From Pseudarthrobacter sp. NS4 (GTDB lineage Bacteria > Actinomycetota > Actinomycetes > Actinomycetales > Micrococcaceae): DNA of 64,000 nucleotides. The translations under genes and the position numbers were made by a program. Shown one piece after another: positions 30,690 through 40,149 of this stretch. The DNA is taken from assembly GCF_024758005.1 (NCBI RefSeq), contig NZ_CP103288.1, positions 2,604,001 through 2,668,000 on the forward strand, given 5' to 3'. The notes below the pieces were generated by a model, which worked only from the letters and a program-made list of their open reading frames with translations, did no database searches and was not told the origin of the DNA. The stretch's first letter is position 1, and each line of letters begins with the position of its first letter.

Positions 30690-31514
30690 CTAGTTCTTGA
30701 TCTCCAGAGACATTAGCATCCGCTGGACGTTGGCGAATTCCGGGCTCTCATCAACGTACTGTGCGGCCTGGCCAAGGGTGTCAAAGGCCTTGGCGGGAGC
30801 CACCTTCTCGTCGGGCGCGAAAGCCTTGAGGGAGACCAGGTCTCCGAAGGACCAGTCACCTTTGCCGGCCAATCCGCGGACGATGTTCCGGAGTTCGCAG
30901 GCCTGGTTGTCTGCGCCGCCCACCACGTTGGTAATGCCGTAGGACCCGAAATACCGGTAGCCCTGGATCACCCGGAAGACCACGCGCGGCGGGATGGTTC
31001 CCTCTCCGCCCTGGGCGGAGACCTCCACGGGGAGGCTGCTGATCACCGTATAAGCCCGGCGTGAGCCTTCCGGACATTCAGTAGACGACGGCGGCAGTCC
31101 CGTGCGCAGGGCGGCCATGAATGTGCCGTCGGGCTTCTTCACTTCAATCTTCAGTGCGCCCGGCAGGGTGCCTTCCTCGGGCGCCACGGACTGGGCAATC
31201 CAGTCCTGCGGCAGCTCGAAATTTACGGTCTTGCCGGGGTCCGAGAAAGTCTTCCAGGCCGTTGCGGTGGCAGCAGGCTGCGGCCCGGACGGTTCGGTGG
31301 AGGCAGTGGCGGAAGCATCACCGGCAGCCGGTGCAGCCGGGCTCCCGGTACCGGATGTGTCCGGCTGCACTGTTGCACTGGGCTCTGCGGTTGTACCCGG
31401 CTGTGCGGTCCAGCCTGGACCGCTGTCCTGCTGGCCGGAGCAGCCCGCCAGGAGGATGGCGGCCGCCAGCAGTGATGCCCCGGACTGGAGTGTCGTCGAT
31501 GCCTTGCCTCTCAT
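30690..31514 (-). CDS. Secreted lipoprotein of unknown function
   Basis: 274 residues with a signal peptide ending in the lipobox LLAGC (C25), a 60-residue Thr/Ser/Ala/Pro linker, and a compact C-terminal domain (about 85-274) that begins WKTFSDPGKTVNFELPQDW, resembling domains annotated simply as lipoproteins in Micrococcaceae. No catalytic motif is recognised. The ATG at 31512-31514 lies 6 bases after TAGGCT (31521-31526), pointing to a leaderless message divergent from the DUF1684 gene. Confidence 0.8.
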   Translation of the reverse strand: MRGKASTTLQSGASLLAAAILLAGCSGQQDSGPGWTAQPGTTAEPSATVQPDTSGTGSPAAPAAGDASATASTEPSGPQPAATATAWKTFSDPGKTVNFELPQDWIAQSVAPEEGTLPGALKIEVKKPDGTFMAALRTGLPPSSTECPEGSRRAYTVISSLPVEVSAQGGEGTIPPRVVFRVIQGYRYFGSYGITNVVGGADNQACELRNIVRGLAGKGDWSFGDLVSLKAFAPDEKVAPAKAFDTLGQAAQYVDESPEFANVQRMLMSLEIKN

Positions 31515-31653
31515 GCAGCCAGCCTAGCGGCGCGGCCGGGCGGGGCCGGTGATCCGGCGGGTGTTTCCTGTCCCGCCCGGCGGGGACGAAACGGCGCACC
31601 GCGTGTGACGCCGTCGGACGGCTATACCTGCGCCGGGGACTAGGCTGGTGGCT

Positions 31654-32313
31654 ATGGCGGAACAGTACGGCACGGCCGAAGAAAACCCTGCGGACATCTC
31701 CGCCGTCGATATTGCTGACTGGCGGCTGCGGACGTTTGCCCTGTATGACAACGTCCGGAAGCTTTCGCTGGAGGACCCGGCGGAGGCGCATTCCTACTGG
31801 CGGCACCAGCGGGACCTGATGTTCGCCACGCACCCGGCCTCCGCGCTCACCAGCGCAGACAAGGCACGCTTTTCGGGATTGAAGACGGCTGACTACGATC
31901 CCATTTACCGTTTCCATGTGCCGCTCACCAAGGAGGGTGCCGGCCGGGAAATGTCCGTGGACACGGGCACCGACGGCGTGGTCCATTTTGTCCGGCTGGG
32001 GACGTTCGACCTGCCGGAAATGGGACAGCTCGCGGTCTGGAAGCTCCACGGGTACGGCGGCGGGATCTTTGTGCCGTTCCGTGATGCGACCGCCGGCCAG
32101 CCGGGCGGAACCTACGGAGCCGGCAGGTATTTGCTCGACACCATCAAGGGCGCCTTCCACGGTGTCCAGGGCACCGGCCCCGGGTCCACCTTCGTCCTGG
32201 ACTTCAACTTTGCCTACAACCCCTCGTGCGCCTACAACGAGGCCTGGGCCTGTCCGCTGCCGGGCCCGTCCAACAGGCTGGCCGTGGACATTCCGGTAGG
32301 CGAGCTTTACTGA
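31654..32313 (+). CDS. DUF1684 domain-containing protein
   Basis: 219 residues. It carries the DUF1684 pattern: DWRLRTFALYDNVRKL near the N-terminus, a beta-rich middle, and the C-terminal signature FNFAYNPSCAYNEAWACPLP followed by NRLAVDIPVGE. The biochemical role of the family is not established to my knowledge. The ATG at 31654 is 7 bases after TAGGCT (31641-31646), without a ribosome binding site, so it is probably leaderless; an ATG two codons upstream is less likely. Confidence 0.85.
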   Translation: MAEQYGTAEENPADISAVDIADWRLRTFALYDNVRKLSLEDPAEAHSYWRHQRDLMFATHPASALTSADKARFSGLKTADYDPIYRFHVPLTKEGAGREMSVDTGTDGVVHFVRLGTFDLPEMGQLAVWKLHGYGGGIFVPFRDATAGQPGGTYGAGRYLLDTIKGAFHGVQGTGPGSTFVLDFNFAYNPSCAYNEAWACPLPGPSNRLAVDIPVGELY

Positions 32314-32464
32314 CCTCATGGCTGGCCTCCCCCGGCGACGAGGTAGCGTGCCGGGTCCATGCCATTGGCGGGCTGGTAAATCCGGTCAGGGAGTCGCCGT
32401 GGCCGGGGTGCCGGGCAGGACCCGGCCTGCCGTTGGAACCGGGTGAGGGACGGGCGGGTCCACA

Positions 32465-33622
32465 CTAGCCCGTTCCCAGTGTCCTGACGCTTGCGACAGC
32501 CGTTGTGACGGCGCGGGCGGCCGACTCCAGGTCCTCGTTCGTCACCGACGTGTCGAAGCTGAACCGCACTGCTGTCTGCGCAACTTCAGCGGGAATCCCG
32601 AGGGCCGTCAGTACGGGTGACGGCGCATCGGAGCCCGCGGCGCAGGCCGAACCGCTTGAGCACACCACCCCCTGGCGCTCCAGTTCCAGGAGCACGGATT
32701 CGCCGCTCGTACCGGGGAAGCAGAACGATGCCACGGAAGGAAGCCGGTCCGCGGGGTGGCCCGTGAGGATGGCCCCGGGCACAGTGGACAGCACCGTGCT
32801 GATGAACGTGTCCCGGAGGGCCGCTACCCTCGCCTGCTGATCCCGCTGCCGGGCCTGGGCAAGCGCCAGGGCCGTGGCCAGGCCAACGGCGCCGGCCACG
32901 TTTTCCGTCCCGGACCGCCGGCCCCGTTCCTGGCCGCCCCCGTGAATGACCGGCTCAAGCCTGACCCGGCTGCGGACATACAGCAGGCCGCAACCCTTGG
33001 GCGCACCGAGCTTGTGGCCTGAAATACTCATGGCATCGACGCCAAGTGACTTGGTGTCGAGCGGCAGCCAGCCTGCAGCCTGGACTGCATCCGTGTGGAA
33101 GGCGATGCCCCGCTCCCGTGCCACGGCGGCCAACCGGGCGATGGGCTGGATGGTGCCCACCTCGTTGTTGGCATACATCACGCTGACCAGTGCCGTTTCC
33201 GGCCGAAGGACTTCGGCGAGCGCCTCCGGCGTGACCTGGGCGGTGCTGTCCACCGGAACCACGTCAACGGTGAAACCGTGGAAGCGCTCCAGGTACCGGG
33301 CTGATTCCTCCACCGCAGGATGTTCGACGGCGCTGATCACCACCCTGTTGAGTTTCGGATCCGCAGCCTGCCGCGCCAGGGCAACACCCTTGACGGCCAG
33401 GTTGTCCGCTTCCGTACCACCAGAGGTGAACGTCACCTCGCCGGGCCGGCAGCCCAGGACGGCAGCTGCCGAGGCCCGGGCATCCGCGAGCGCCCGCGCG
33501 GCCGACTCGCCAAGGCTGTGGTGGCTTGAGGGGTTTCCAAATTCGCCCGTGAGATAGGGCCACATGGCATCCAGCACCTCACGGCGGACGGGGGTGGTGG
33601 CGGCGGCATCAAGGAAGATCAC
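32465..33622 (-). CDS. nifS: Cysteine desulfurase (NifS-like) of the NAD operon
   Basis: PLP enzyme releasing sulfur from cysteine for Fe-S cluster assembly. 385 residues. The PLP-binding lysine is in SISGHKLGAPKG and the catalytic cysteine in VCSSGSACAAGSD; the FLDAAATTPVRREV N-terminus is typical. The GTG start (33620-33622) is 6 bases after the nadC stop. Position as last gene of nrtR-nadA-nadB-nadC-nifS suggests it supplies the 4Fe-4S cluster of quinolinate synthase NadA, as reported for NadA-linked NifS proteins in other Gram-positives. It could also serve tRNA thiolation. Confidence 0.92.
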   Translation of the reverse strand: MIFLDAAATTPVRREVLDAMWPYLTGEFGNPSSHHSLGESAARALADARASAAAVLGCRPGEVTFTSGGTEADNLAVKGVALARQAADPKLNRVVISAVEHPAVEESARYLERFHGFTVDVVPVDSTAQVTPEALAEVLRPETALVSVMYANNEVGTIQPIARLAAVARERGIAFHTDAVQAAGWLPLDTKSLGVDAMSISGHKLGAPKGCGLLYVRSRVRLEPVIHGGGQERGRRSGTENVAGAVGLATALALAQARQRDQQARVAALRDTFISTVLSTVPGAILTGHPADRLPSVASFCFPGTSGESVLLELERQGVVCSSGSACAAGSDAPSPVLTALGIPAEVAQTAVRFSFDTSVTNEDLESAARAVTTAVASVRTLGTG

Positions 33623-33628
33623 GGTGCT

Positions 33629-34546
33629 TCACCCCACGGTCAATTCGACATCCAGGCCAAGGTCCAGGGCGGCCACCGTGTGCGTGAGGGCGCCGATGGA
33701 GATGACGTCCACCCCTGTGGCGGCTATCGCTGCGACGGTTTCCAGGTTGACGTTACCGCTCGCTTCCACCCGTGCCCGTCCTGCAACCAGGGCTACACCG
33801 GCTTTCAGCTCCTCCACCGTGAAATTGTCCAGCATGATGGTGTCCACGCCGGCCGCCAGGACGTGTTCGATCTGGTCCATGCTGTCCACTTCCACTTCGA
33901 AGTGTGTGGTGTGCCCCAACTGGGCCTTGGCCGCCAGCAGGAGTTCCGTGAGTCTGGCCGGATCTCCGCCGGTCATCACGGCCAGGTGGTTGTCCTTGGC
34001 GAGCACGGCGTCGGAGAGGCTGTAGCGGTGGTTGGCCCCGCCCCCGCAGCGCACGGCGAACCGTTCCAGGACGCGCAGTCCGGGGGTTGTCTTGCGGGTG
34101 TCGGTAATCCGCGCGGGGGTTCCCTCGGTGAGCTGCACGAACGCGGCTGTTTTGGTGGCGATGGCGGACATCCGCTGGACCAGGTTGAGCGCAACCCGTT
34201 CGGCAAGCAGCACCGACCGCGCCCGTCCGCTGACCCGTGCAAGGCGAGTGCCGGCGCCGAACCTCCCGCCGTCCGCCACCAGCAACTCGACGGAGGTGCC
34301 GGGGTCCACCAGCTGCATGGCGTCCCGGAACACTGTTGCCCCGCTCAGGACGCCGGGGACACGCGCGTTCAGCACAGCGTTGGCGCGGGCGTCCGCCGGG
34401 ATCAGCAGCTGCGAGGTGATGTCGCCGGCAGGCGCGTCCTCGGCGAAGGCGCGTTCGAGGATCTCCCGGACGGGCGCTGACGGCAGCGTCAGATCGAGTC
34501 CCGGGCCTTTGCCGGTCACTGGTTCGATCAAGGAGTGTTCAGTCAC
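33629..34546 (-). CDS. nadC: Nicotinate-nucleotide pyrophosphorylase (carboxylating)
   Basis: Quinolinate phosphoribosyltransferase: quinolinate + PRPP to nicotinate mononucleotide + CO2. 305 residues. The N-terminal domain (APVREILERAFAEDAPAGDITS) and the barrel with RITDTRKTTPGLRVLERFAV, FEVEVDSMDQ and EASGNVNLETV are intact. The start is GTG at 34544-34546, overlapping the nadB stop by 8 bases; the longer open frame upstream is a shadow of nadB. Translation should depend on nadB. Confidence 0.95.
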   Translation of the reverse strand: MTEHSLIEPVTGKGPGLDLTLPSAPVREILERAFAEDAPAGDITSQLLIPADARANAVLNARVPGVLSGATVFRDAMQLVDPGTSVELLVADGGRFGAGTRLARVSGRARSVLLAERVALNLVQRMSAIATKTAAFVQLTEGTPARITDTRKTTPGLRVLERFAVRCGGGANHRYSLSDAVLAKDNHLAVMTGGDPARLTELLLAAKAQLGHTTHFEVEVDSMDQIEHVLAAGVDTIMLDNFTVEELKAGVALVAGRARVEASGNVNLETVAAIAATGVDVISIGALTHTVAALDLGLDVELTVG

Positions 34547-36383
34547 GGACAAGGCTCGCTTTCGGGGTGGTCGGGCAGGAATCTTCCAGTACTTCGACGT
34601 CAGTATCGGCAGGGTTTCCGGGCAGGTCATTATCGCTGCGGTAGTGGGCGCCAAGGGAACCGCGGCGCCGGCGGGCGGCAGATACCAGCAGCTGCGCGGC
34701 GAGCAACAGATTCCGGTCCTCATGCGCGAACAGGTCCGCTTTCCCGTTGCCTGCAACAGTTTCAGGGCGTACGACGGCGGCCCACCCCTCCAGGGTGTCA
34801 GCCGCCGCAGCCAACAGTTCCCCGCTGCGCAGTACCCCGGCGTGGGACGTCATCAACCGGCGAAGGGCATCCCGGGAGAACGGCTCCCCCGTCCCCCGGA
34901 AGTTGGCAAACGGACTCCCATCCGAAGCACCTGATGTGGCCGCCGCGCCTTCTAAAGCAGCAGGGAAGGTGACGTACGTACGGTCGGCCGAGGGTGTTCC
35001 GGAAGCGAGCGTCAAGGGGAGGCCGTCCGCGGCCGAGACAGCGAGCGGAGGAACAGCGTCGGACGACGCCCAACCAGGGGCACCAGAGAGGAAGTTTTCA
35101 ACAGCGCGGCGGCCGAAGACAAGTCCTTCGAGGAGGGAGTTGCTGGCCAGCCGGTTAGCCCCCTGGACGCCCGTGCACGCGGCTTCGCCGGCTGCATAGA
35201 GGCCAGGGATGCTGGTGCGGGCGTGGAGATCGGTGGTGATGCCGCCCATCCAGTAGTGGGCCGCGGGTGCTACGGGAACCAGTTCACGGGTCCAGTCAAT
35301 GCCGGCATCGCGCGTTTTCCGCGTGAGGGTGGGGAAGCGGCTCTCGAGGAATCCTGCGCCACGGGTTTCCTCGATCACCCGTGCGTCCAGGTAGACGTGG
35401 CCGTTGGGGTCGCCGAGCTTGGCCAGGTGCAGGGCGATGCTGCGCGACACCACATCGCGCGGGGCGAGTTCGGCGTCCGGGTGGTAGGCACGCATGAACC
35501 GGCGGCCGCCTGCGTCCACCAGGATTGCTCCTTCCCCACGGACTGCTTCGGAAATCAGCAGGGGCCCGTCGAGCCGGCCCGGGTGGGCAGTGGCCGCGTT
35601 CACCAGGCAGGTGGGGTGGAACTGGAAGAATTCGAGGTCTGCCACGGCGGCGCCTGCACGGACCGCGAGCGCCAGTCCGTCGGCGGTGGCGACGGCGGGG
35701 TTGGTGGTTTGGGCAAACAGCTGGCCTGCTCCCCCTGTTGCCAGTAGGACGGCGTCCCCCTCGATGCTGGCGGCAAGGCCGTCCCGCAGGTACTCCAGGC
35801 CGGTGACTTTGCGGCCCTGTTGCCGCAGGGCGGTGGCGTGGGCCCCCGCCAGGACGGTGAGCCTTCCCTCAGCCTCCCGTGCCAGCACCGATCGGATCAG
35901 CGCTTCAGCTACCCTTGCCCCGGTGGCATCGCCCCCGGCATGCAGGATGCGGGGGGCACTGTGTGCCGCTTCCAGGCCCAGGGCCGGGGCGCCGTCGTGC
36001 CCCAGGTCGAAGCGCACGCCGAAGCGCTGCAGTCCTGCGATGTCCTGGCGGGATTCCGTGCACATCAGGCGGACGGCATACTCGTTGCAGTGCCCGGCCC
36101 CGGCCTGGAGGGTGTCGGCGATGTGAGCGGCCACGGTGTCCCCGGGTGAGGGGTCGGTGAGTACCGCCGAGATGCCGCCCTGCGCGTACCAGGTGTTGCT
36201 TTCGCCCAACTGGCCCTTGGTCAGCAGGACAACCTCAGCATCGGCTTCTGCTGCCAGCAGTGCGGCGTACAGGCCGGCGATGCCGCTTCCGACGACGATC
36301 AGCCGCCGCCGTGCAGTGCCGCCCCCGTTCCCCGGTGGCAGGGTTGCCGTCCCCTGCGCGGGCATGTCCGGCTGCCTCTTCAT
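34539..36383 (-). CDS. nadB: L-aspartate oxidase
   Basis: FAD enzyme oxidising aspartate to iminoaspartate, which NadA condenses with dihydroxyacetone phosphate. 614 residues, longer than the usual 530-560 because of an Ala/Ser-rich insertion around 440-500 in the C-terminal helical domain. FAD fold LIVVGSGIAGLYAALLAAEA is near residue 28; GESNTWYAQGGISA and the capping-domain EFFQFHPTCL follow. Its ATG shares one base with the nadA stop (TAATG), so the genes are coupled. Confidence 0.95.
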   Translation of the reverse strand: MKRQPDMPAQGTATLPPGNGGGTARRRLIVVGSGIAGLYAALLAAEADAEVVLLTKGQLGESNTWYAQGGISAVLTDPSPGDTVAAHIADTLQAGAGHCNEYAVRLMCTESRQDIAGLQRFGVRFDLGHDGAPALGLEAAHSAPRILHAGGDATGARVAEALIRSVLAREAEGRLTVLAGAHATALRQQGRKVTGLEYLRDGLAASIEGDAVLLATGGAGQLFAQTTNPAVATADGLALAVRAGAAVADLEFFQFHPTCLVNAATAHPGRLDGPLLISEAVRGEGAILVDAGGRRFMRAYHPDAELAPRDVVSRSIALHLAKLGDPNGHVYLDARVIEETRGAGFLESRFPTLTRKTRDAGIDWTRELVPVAPAAHYWMGGITTDLHARTSIPGLYAAGEAACTGVQGANRLASNSLLEGLVFGRRAVENFLSGAPGWASSDAVPPLAVSAADGLPLTLASGTPSADRTYVTFPAALEGAAATSGASDGSPFANFRGTGEPFSRDALRRLMTSHAGVLRSGELLAAAADTLEGWAAVVRPETVAGNGKADLFAHEDRNLLLAAQLLVSAARRRRGSLGAHYRSDNDLPGNPADTDVEVLEDSCPTTPKASLVRD

Positions 36384-37687
36384 TACGGCCTTGCGGCGAG
36401 CATGCGCTCGAGTGCGGTCCGGGCGTTGGCCTGCACGGCATCGTCAACGGTGATCCTGTTGACCACCCGCCCGGCAACCAGTTCCTCGAGCACCCAGGCG
36501 AGGTAGCCGGGGTGGATCCGGTACATGGTGGAGCAGGGGCAGATGACGGGGTCCAGGCAGAAGATGGTGTGCTGCGGGTACTCCGCCGCCAGCCGGTTCA
36601 CCATGTTGATCTCGGTGCCGATGGCGAACGTGGTGGGCTCCGTGGCTCCGGCGATGGCCTTCTTGATGAAGTCCGTGGAGCCGGCCGAGTCCGCTGCGTC
36701 CACGACTTCCATGGGGCACTCGGGGTGGACGATTACCTGGACGCCGGGGTAGTCGGCGCGGGCCTTGTCGATCTGCGCCGTGGTGAAGCGCTTGTGCACG
36801 GAGCAGAATCCGTGCCACAGGATGACCCGGGAATCCAGCAGCGCCTGCTCGTCATTGCCGCCGAGGTCCTTGCGCGGATTCCACATGGGCATCTGCTCCA
36901 GCGGGACGCCCAGGGCCTTCGCAGTGTTGCGTCCCAGGTGCTGGTCCGGGAAGAACAGCACGCGCCGGGCCCGCTGGAAGGCCCACTCCAGGACGGTCCT
37001 GGCATTGGACGACGTGCACACAATCCCGCCATGCTCGCCGCAGAAAGCCTTGAGCGCTGCGGAGGAGTTCATGTAGGTCACGGGGATGACCGGGACCCGG
37101 CCGTCGGCGTCGGGCTCGGTGCCGAAGATCTCCTCAAGCTGTTCCCAGCACTCGGCCACCGAATCAGCGTCAGCCATGTCCGCCATGGAGCATCCGGCCG
37201 CAAGGTTGGGCAGGATGACGGCCTGCTCCGGTGTGGAGAGGATGTCCGCGGTTTCGGCCATGAAGTGGACGCCGCAGAAGATGATCGCCTCCGCGTCCGG
37301 CTTGGTCAGCGCCGCGTTGGCCAACTGGAAGGAGTCACCTACGAAGTCCGCGTACTGGATCACTTCGTCCCGCTGGTAGAAGTGCCCCAGGATGACGGCG
37401 CGGTCGCCCAGTGCAGCCTTCGCCGCGAGGATACGTTCGGCAAGCCCGGCATCGCTGGCCAGCTTGTATTCCTCGGGCAGCTGGCCCTGGCGGGGAGTGG
37501 CTGCCGGGGCAACGTCGGCGCTGGAGGCTCCGGGGCCATAAGCGGGAATGCCGGCAAGGGCCTCGGCCAGGTCATAGTCCCATGGGCCTTTGGCGAGGGC
37601 CGGGCTGCAGGTGCTGCCCTTCGCGGCTGCGCCTTTTTCTGCCTGTTCGCGCGTGATCAGCTGAATTGCTGTGTTGACGCTGCTCAT
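36383..37687 (-). CDS. nadA: Quinolinate synthase
   Basis: Condenses iminoaspartate with dihydroxyacetone phosphate to quinolinate using a 4Fe-4S cluster. 434 residues. Three cluster-type cysteines are visible in GGIVCTSSNA, IVHPECPMEV and PVICPCSTMYRI. The ATG (37685-37687) overlaps the nrtR stop as ATGA. Next two genes are nadB and nadC, giving the full three-gene aspartate pathway, with a cysteine desulfurase last. Confidence 0.96.
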   Translation of the reverse strand: MSSVNTAIQLITREQAEKGAAAKGSTCSPALAKGPWDYDLAEALAGIPAYGPGASSADVAPAATPRQGQLPEEYKLASDAGLAERILAAKAALGDRAVILGHFYQRDEVIQYADFVGDSFQLANAALTKPDAEAIIFCGVHFMAETADILSTPEQAVILPNLAAGCSMADMADADSVAECWEQLEEIFGTEPDADGRVPVIPVTYMNSSAALKAFCGEHGGIVCTSSNARTVLEWAFQRARRVLFFPDQHLGRNTAKALGVPLEQMPMWNPRKDLGGNDEQALLDSRVILWHGFCSVHKRFTTAQIDKARADYPGVQVIVHPECPMEVVDAADSAGSTDFIKKAIAGATEPTTFAIGTEINMVNRLAAEYPQHTIFCLDPVICPCSTMYRIHPGYLAWVLEELVAGRVVNRITVDDAVQANARTALERMLAARP

Positions 37688-38394
37688 TCTGTGCTCCTGT
37701 TGTCTGGGTCAAGGCCGGGCCGGCCGGTAAAGCGGTAGAGGCGTGGCGGACGGTGTTTGCCGCCCTGGAGGAATTCGTCCGTTTCTTCGATTTCAGGGGT
37801 GGCCTTGAGCTGCCGCCGGAAGTTTGCGGGATCCAGTTCCCGGTCCAGCACGGCCTCGTAGACTTCCCGGACCTGCGCCAGGGTGAAGTACTCCCCCAGC
37901 AGGTGGTAGGCCACCGAACCGTAGGCCAGTTTGTTGCGCAGGCGCCAGAGGGCGTAGTCCACGATGGCGTTGTGGTCGAACGCGAGGTCCCCGAGCCGGT
38001 CCGCCCGGAACCAGCTCACGTTTTCCGAGACATCGGCCAGGGCCGCTTCCGTCGGCTTCACCAGGGCCCAATAGACGATTGAGACCACGCGCTGGGTGGG
38101 TGACCGGTGCAGCCCCCCGAAGGCGTACAGCTGTTCCAGGTAGCTGGGGGCCAGGCCGGTTGTCTCCCGGAGGTTCCTCGAGGCCGCATCCTGCAGGGAC
38201 TCGCTGTGGCTGAGCGGTCCCCCGGGCAGCGCCCAGAGTCCCTTGAAGGGTTCCCGGATGCGCCTCACCAGCGGCAGCCACAAGGTGGGCCGGCCGGACG
38301 TTTCGCTGGGCCGGAGCGCGAAAATGACGGTGGAGATGGCAAGGGACGGCGGCGCGGCCTGGCGCTCCGAGACATTTGCCGAGCTGTAGTACAC
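37684..38394 (-). CDS. nrtR: NrtR-type Nudix-related transcriptional regulator of NAD synthesis
   Basis: 236 residues: an N-terminal Nudix-fold domain (about 15-150) and a C-terminal winged helix (about 155-215, GEYFTLAQVREVYEAVLDREL). The Nudix box is degenerate: GPLSHSE keeps GX5E, but the REUXEE part reads RNLRET, losing two catalytic glutamates, as expected of a non-enzymatic regulator that senses ADP-ribose. Start is GTG (38392-38394) with GGAAGG-like sequence upstream. It is the first gene of the nad operon, coupled to nadA, and a large palindrome lies 46 bases upstream. Confidence 0.93.
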   Translation of the reverse strand: MYYSSANVSERQAAPPSLAISTVIFALRPSETSGRPTLWLPLVRRIREPFKGLWALPGGPLSHSESLQDAASRNLRETTGLAPSYLEQLYAFGGLHRSPTQRVVSIVYWALVKPTEAALADVSENVSWFRADRLGDLAFDHNAIVDYALWRLRNKLAYGSVAYHLLGEYFTLAQVREVYEAVLDRELDPANFRRQLKATPEIEETDEFLQGGKHRPPRLYRFTGRPGLDPDNRSTE

Positions 38395-38439
38395 GTTCCA
38401 CCGCCTTCCGGCCCGTCCGGCCCCGAAGGGCGCCCGTCC

Positions 38440-38466
38440 TAGTTATAGTCATAATGACCAAAACTA
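38440..38466. promoter_or_regulatory. Probable NrtR operator of the nad operon
   Basis: A palindrome centred on A38453: core GTCAT-A-ATGAC, extending to 13-base arms with 11 of 13 positions complementary (TAGTTATAGTCAT and ATGACCAAAACTA). It is the only AT-rich stretch in the region and contains a -10-like TATAAC on the minus strand, so NrtR binding would block the promoter. Confidence 0.82.
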
Positions 38467-38620
38467 ATTCTACGGGCAGGTGTCCGGGAAATGGAAATGT
38501 TCCGGCTTTGCCGGGTCTGCGGGGGTGTGGGTGCCGGGTTCGGCGGCGGCATTTCACACGGTAAATTCAGATGGTCCCACGAGGATCAGATCCCCTAGAC
38601 CCCAAGAAGGTTTGTCCAGC

Positions 38621-40008
38621 ATGACAACGAAGTCCGCCATCGCACCACCGCAGCCCCACCTTGGCCACAGCATGAAGCCCCGCCAGCTCACCATGATGGG
38701 GCTGGGCAGTGCCATCGGCGCCGGGCTGTTCCTGGGTTCGGGCGCCGGCGTCCGGCGGCTGGCCCGGCCGTGCTGGTCTCCTACCTCGTGGCCGGAACGC
38801 TCATCATCCTGGTGATGTGGGCACTTGGCGAGATGGCTGCGGCGAACCCGAACAGCGGCGCCTTCTCCGTCTACGCCGAACGGGCCCTGGGCAAGACCGC
38901 GGGCGCCACCATCGGCTGGCTTTGGTGGCTGCAGCTGGTGGTGGTTATCGCCGCCGAAGCCCTTGGAGCGGCAGGGCTTCTCGTCTCCGTGTGGCCGGTG
39001 GTTCCCGTCTGGGCGCTGGCACTTGTGTTCATGCTGGTGTTTACGGGCATCAACCTGGCCGGCGTGCGGAACTTCGGCGAATTTGAGTTCTGGTTCGCCA
39101 TCCTTAAAGTCGCGGCAATCGTGCTGTTCCTGGCGGTGGGCGCCGCCCTGCTCCTGGGCATCCTGCCGGATGTCGCATCCCCGGGCCTGACCAACCTCAC
39201 CGCAGACTTCGCACCGCAGGGCCTGGGGGGCATCGCTTCGGCACTCTTCGTGGTGATCTTCGCTTTCGGCGGTACGGAGATCGTCTCGGTGGCGGCCGCT
39301 GAGACCGAGGACCCTGAACACAGCGTGGGGAAGGCCATCCGCACCGTGGTGTGGCGCATCCTCGTTTTCTACATCGGTTCCGTCTTTGTCATTGCCGCCG
39401 TGCTTCCCGCCACCTCGGAAGGCCTGGCCTCACCCTTCGCCGGCGTCCTTGACGCAGCCCGGATCCCGGGGGCCGCAACCGCCATTACCCTGGTTGCCGT
39501 CGTCGCCCTCCTGTCTGCGCTGAGCGCCAACCTGTATGGCGCGTCCCGCATGGTGTACTCCCTGGCGGAACGGGCGGAGGCGCCGCGTTTCCTGTCCCGG
39601 CTAAGTGGTGCGAGCGTCCCGATGCTGGCGGTCGGAGTGTCCGTGGCCTTCGGCTTCATCGCCACGGTCCTGGAACTGCTGTTCCCGGGACGGATCCTGC
39701 CGGCCCTCTTCCAGCTGGTGGGGTCCACCTGCCTGGTGGTGTGGGGCAGCGCACTGGTGTCCCAGCTGATCCTGCGGCGGCGGGCCGACCGGGACGGCAC
39801 TCCCCTGCCGCTGCGGATGAAGGGGTTCCCGGGCCTGACCGTCCTGGGCCTGGTCCTGCTGGGCCTGATTTTCGCGGTTGGCTTCAGCGCTGACAGCAGC
39901 CGCGTGCAGCTCTTCAGCACGTTCGCGCTGATTGCGGGCATCGCGCTGGCCTGTTCAGTGGGAGCCCGGGTGACCAACGCAGCGCGAGCCCACGCGGGCC
40001 GCGAATAA
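38621..40008 (+). pseudogene. APC-family amino acid permease, frameshifted near residue 44
   Basis: The first 44 codons from ATG 38621 read MTTKSAIAPPQPHLGHSM, KPRQLTMMGLGSAIGAGLF and LGSGAGV, the normal N-terminus and TM1 of an AnsP/CycA-like permease. At 38753-38758 (CGGCGG) the frame breaks; from 38755 another frame continues without interruption through AAGPAVLVSYLVAGTLI and about eleven further helices to the stop at 40006-40008. Restoring one G (CGGGCGG) gives VRAAGPAV and a full protein of about 462 residues. No other damage is seen, so this is either a recent one-base deletion or a sequencing error. An AAGAAGG site precedes the ATG. Substrate would be amino acids. Confidence 0.88.
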
Positions 40009-40114
40009 CAACCCCGAAAGGCGGTTTTTCGCAGCGCTGACCCGGAGCAGGTTGGGCGGCTTCCTGTTGTACAAGGGGCCGGTCTTGGTGCCCCCTGCCC
40101 CCTCCCGCGTGAGG

Positions 40115-40145
40115 TTGATTTTCCCGGTCCGCCGGCAGGTAGAGT
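40115..40145 (+). promoter_or_regulatory. Possible promoter of the alpha/beta hydrolase gene
   Basis: TTGATT (40115-40120) and TAGAGT (40140-40145) are separated by 19 bases. It would create a leader of about 155 bases containing the riboswitch-like element. Confidence 0.45.
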
Positions 40146-40149
40146 GGTG

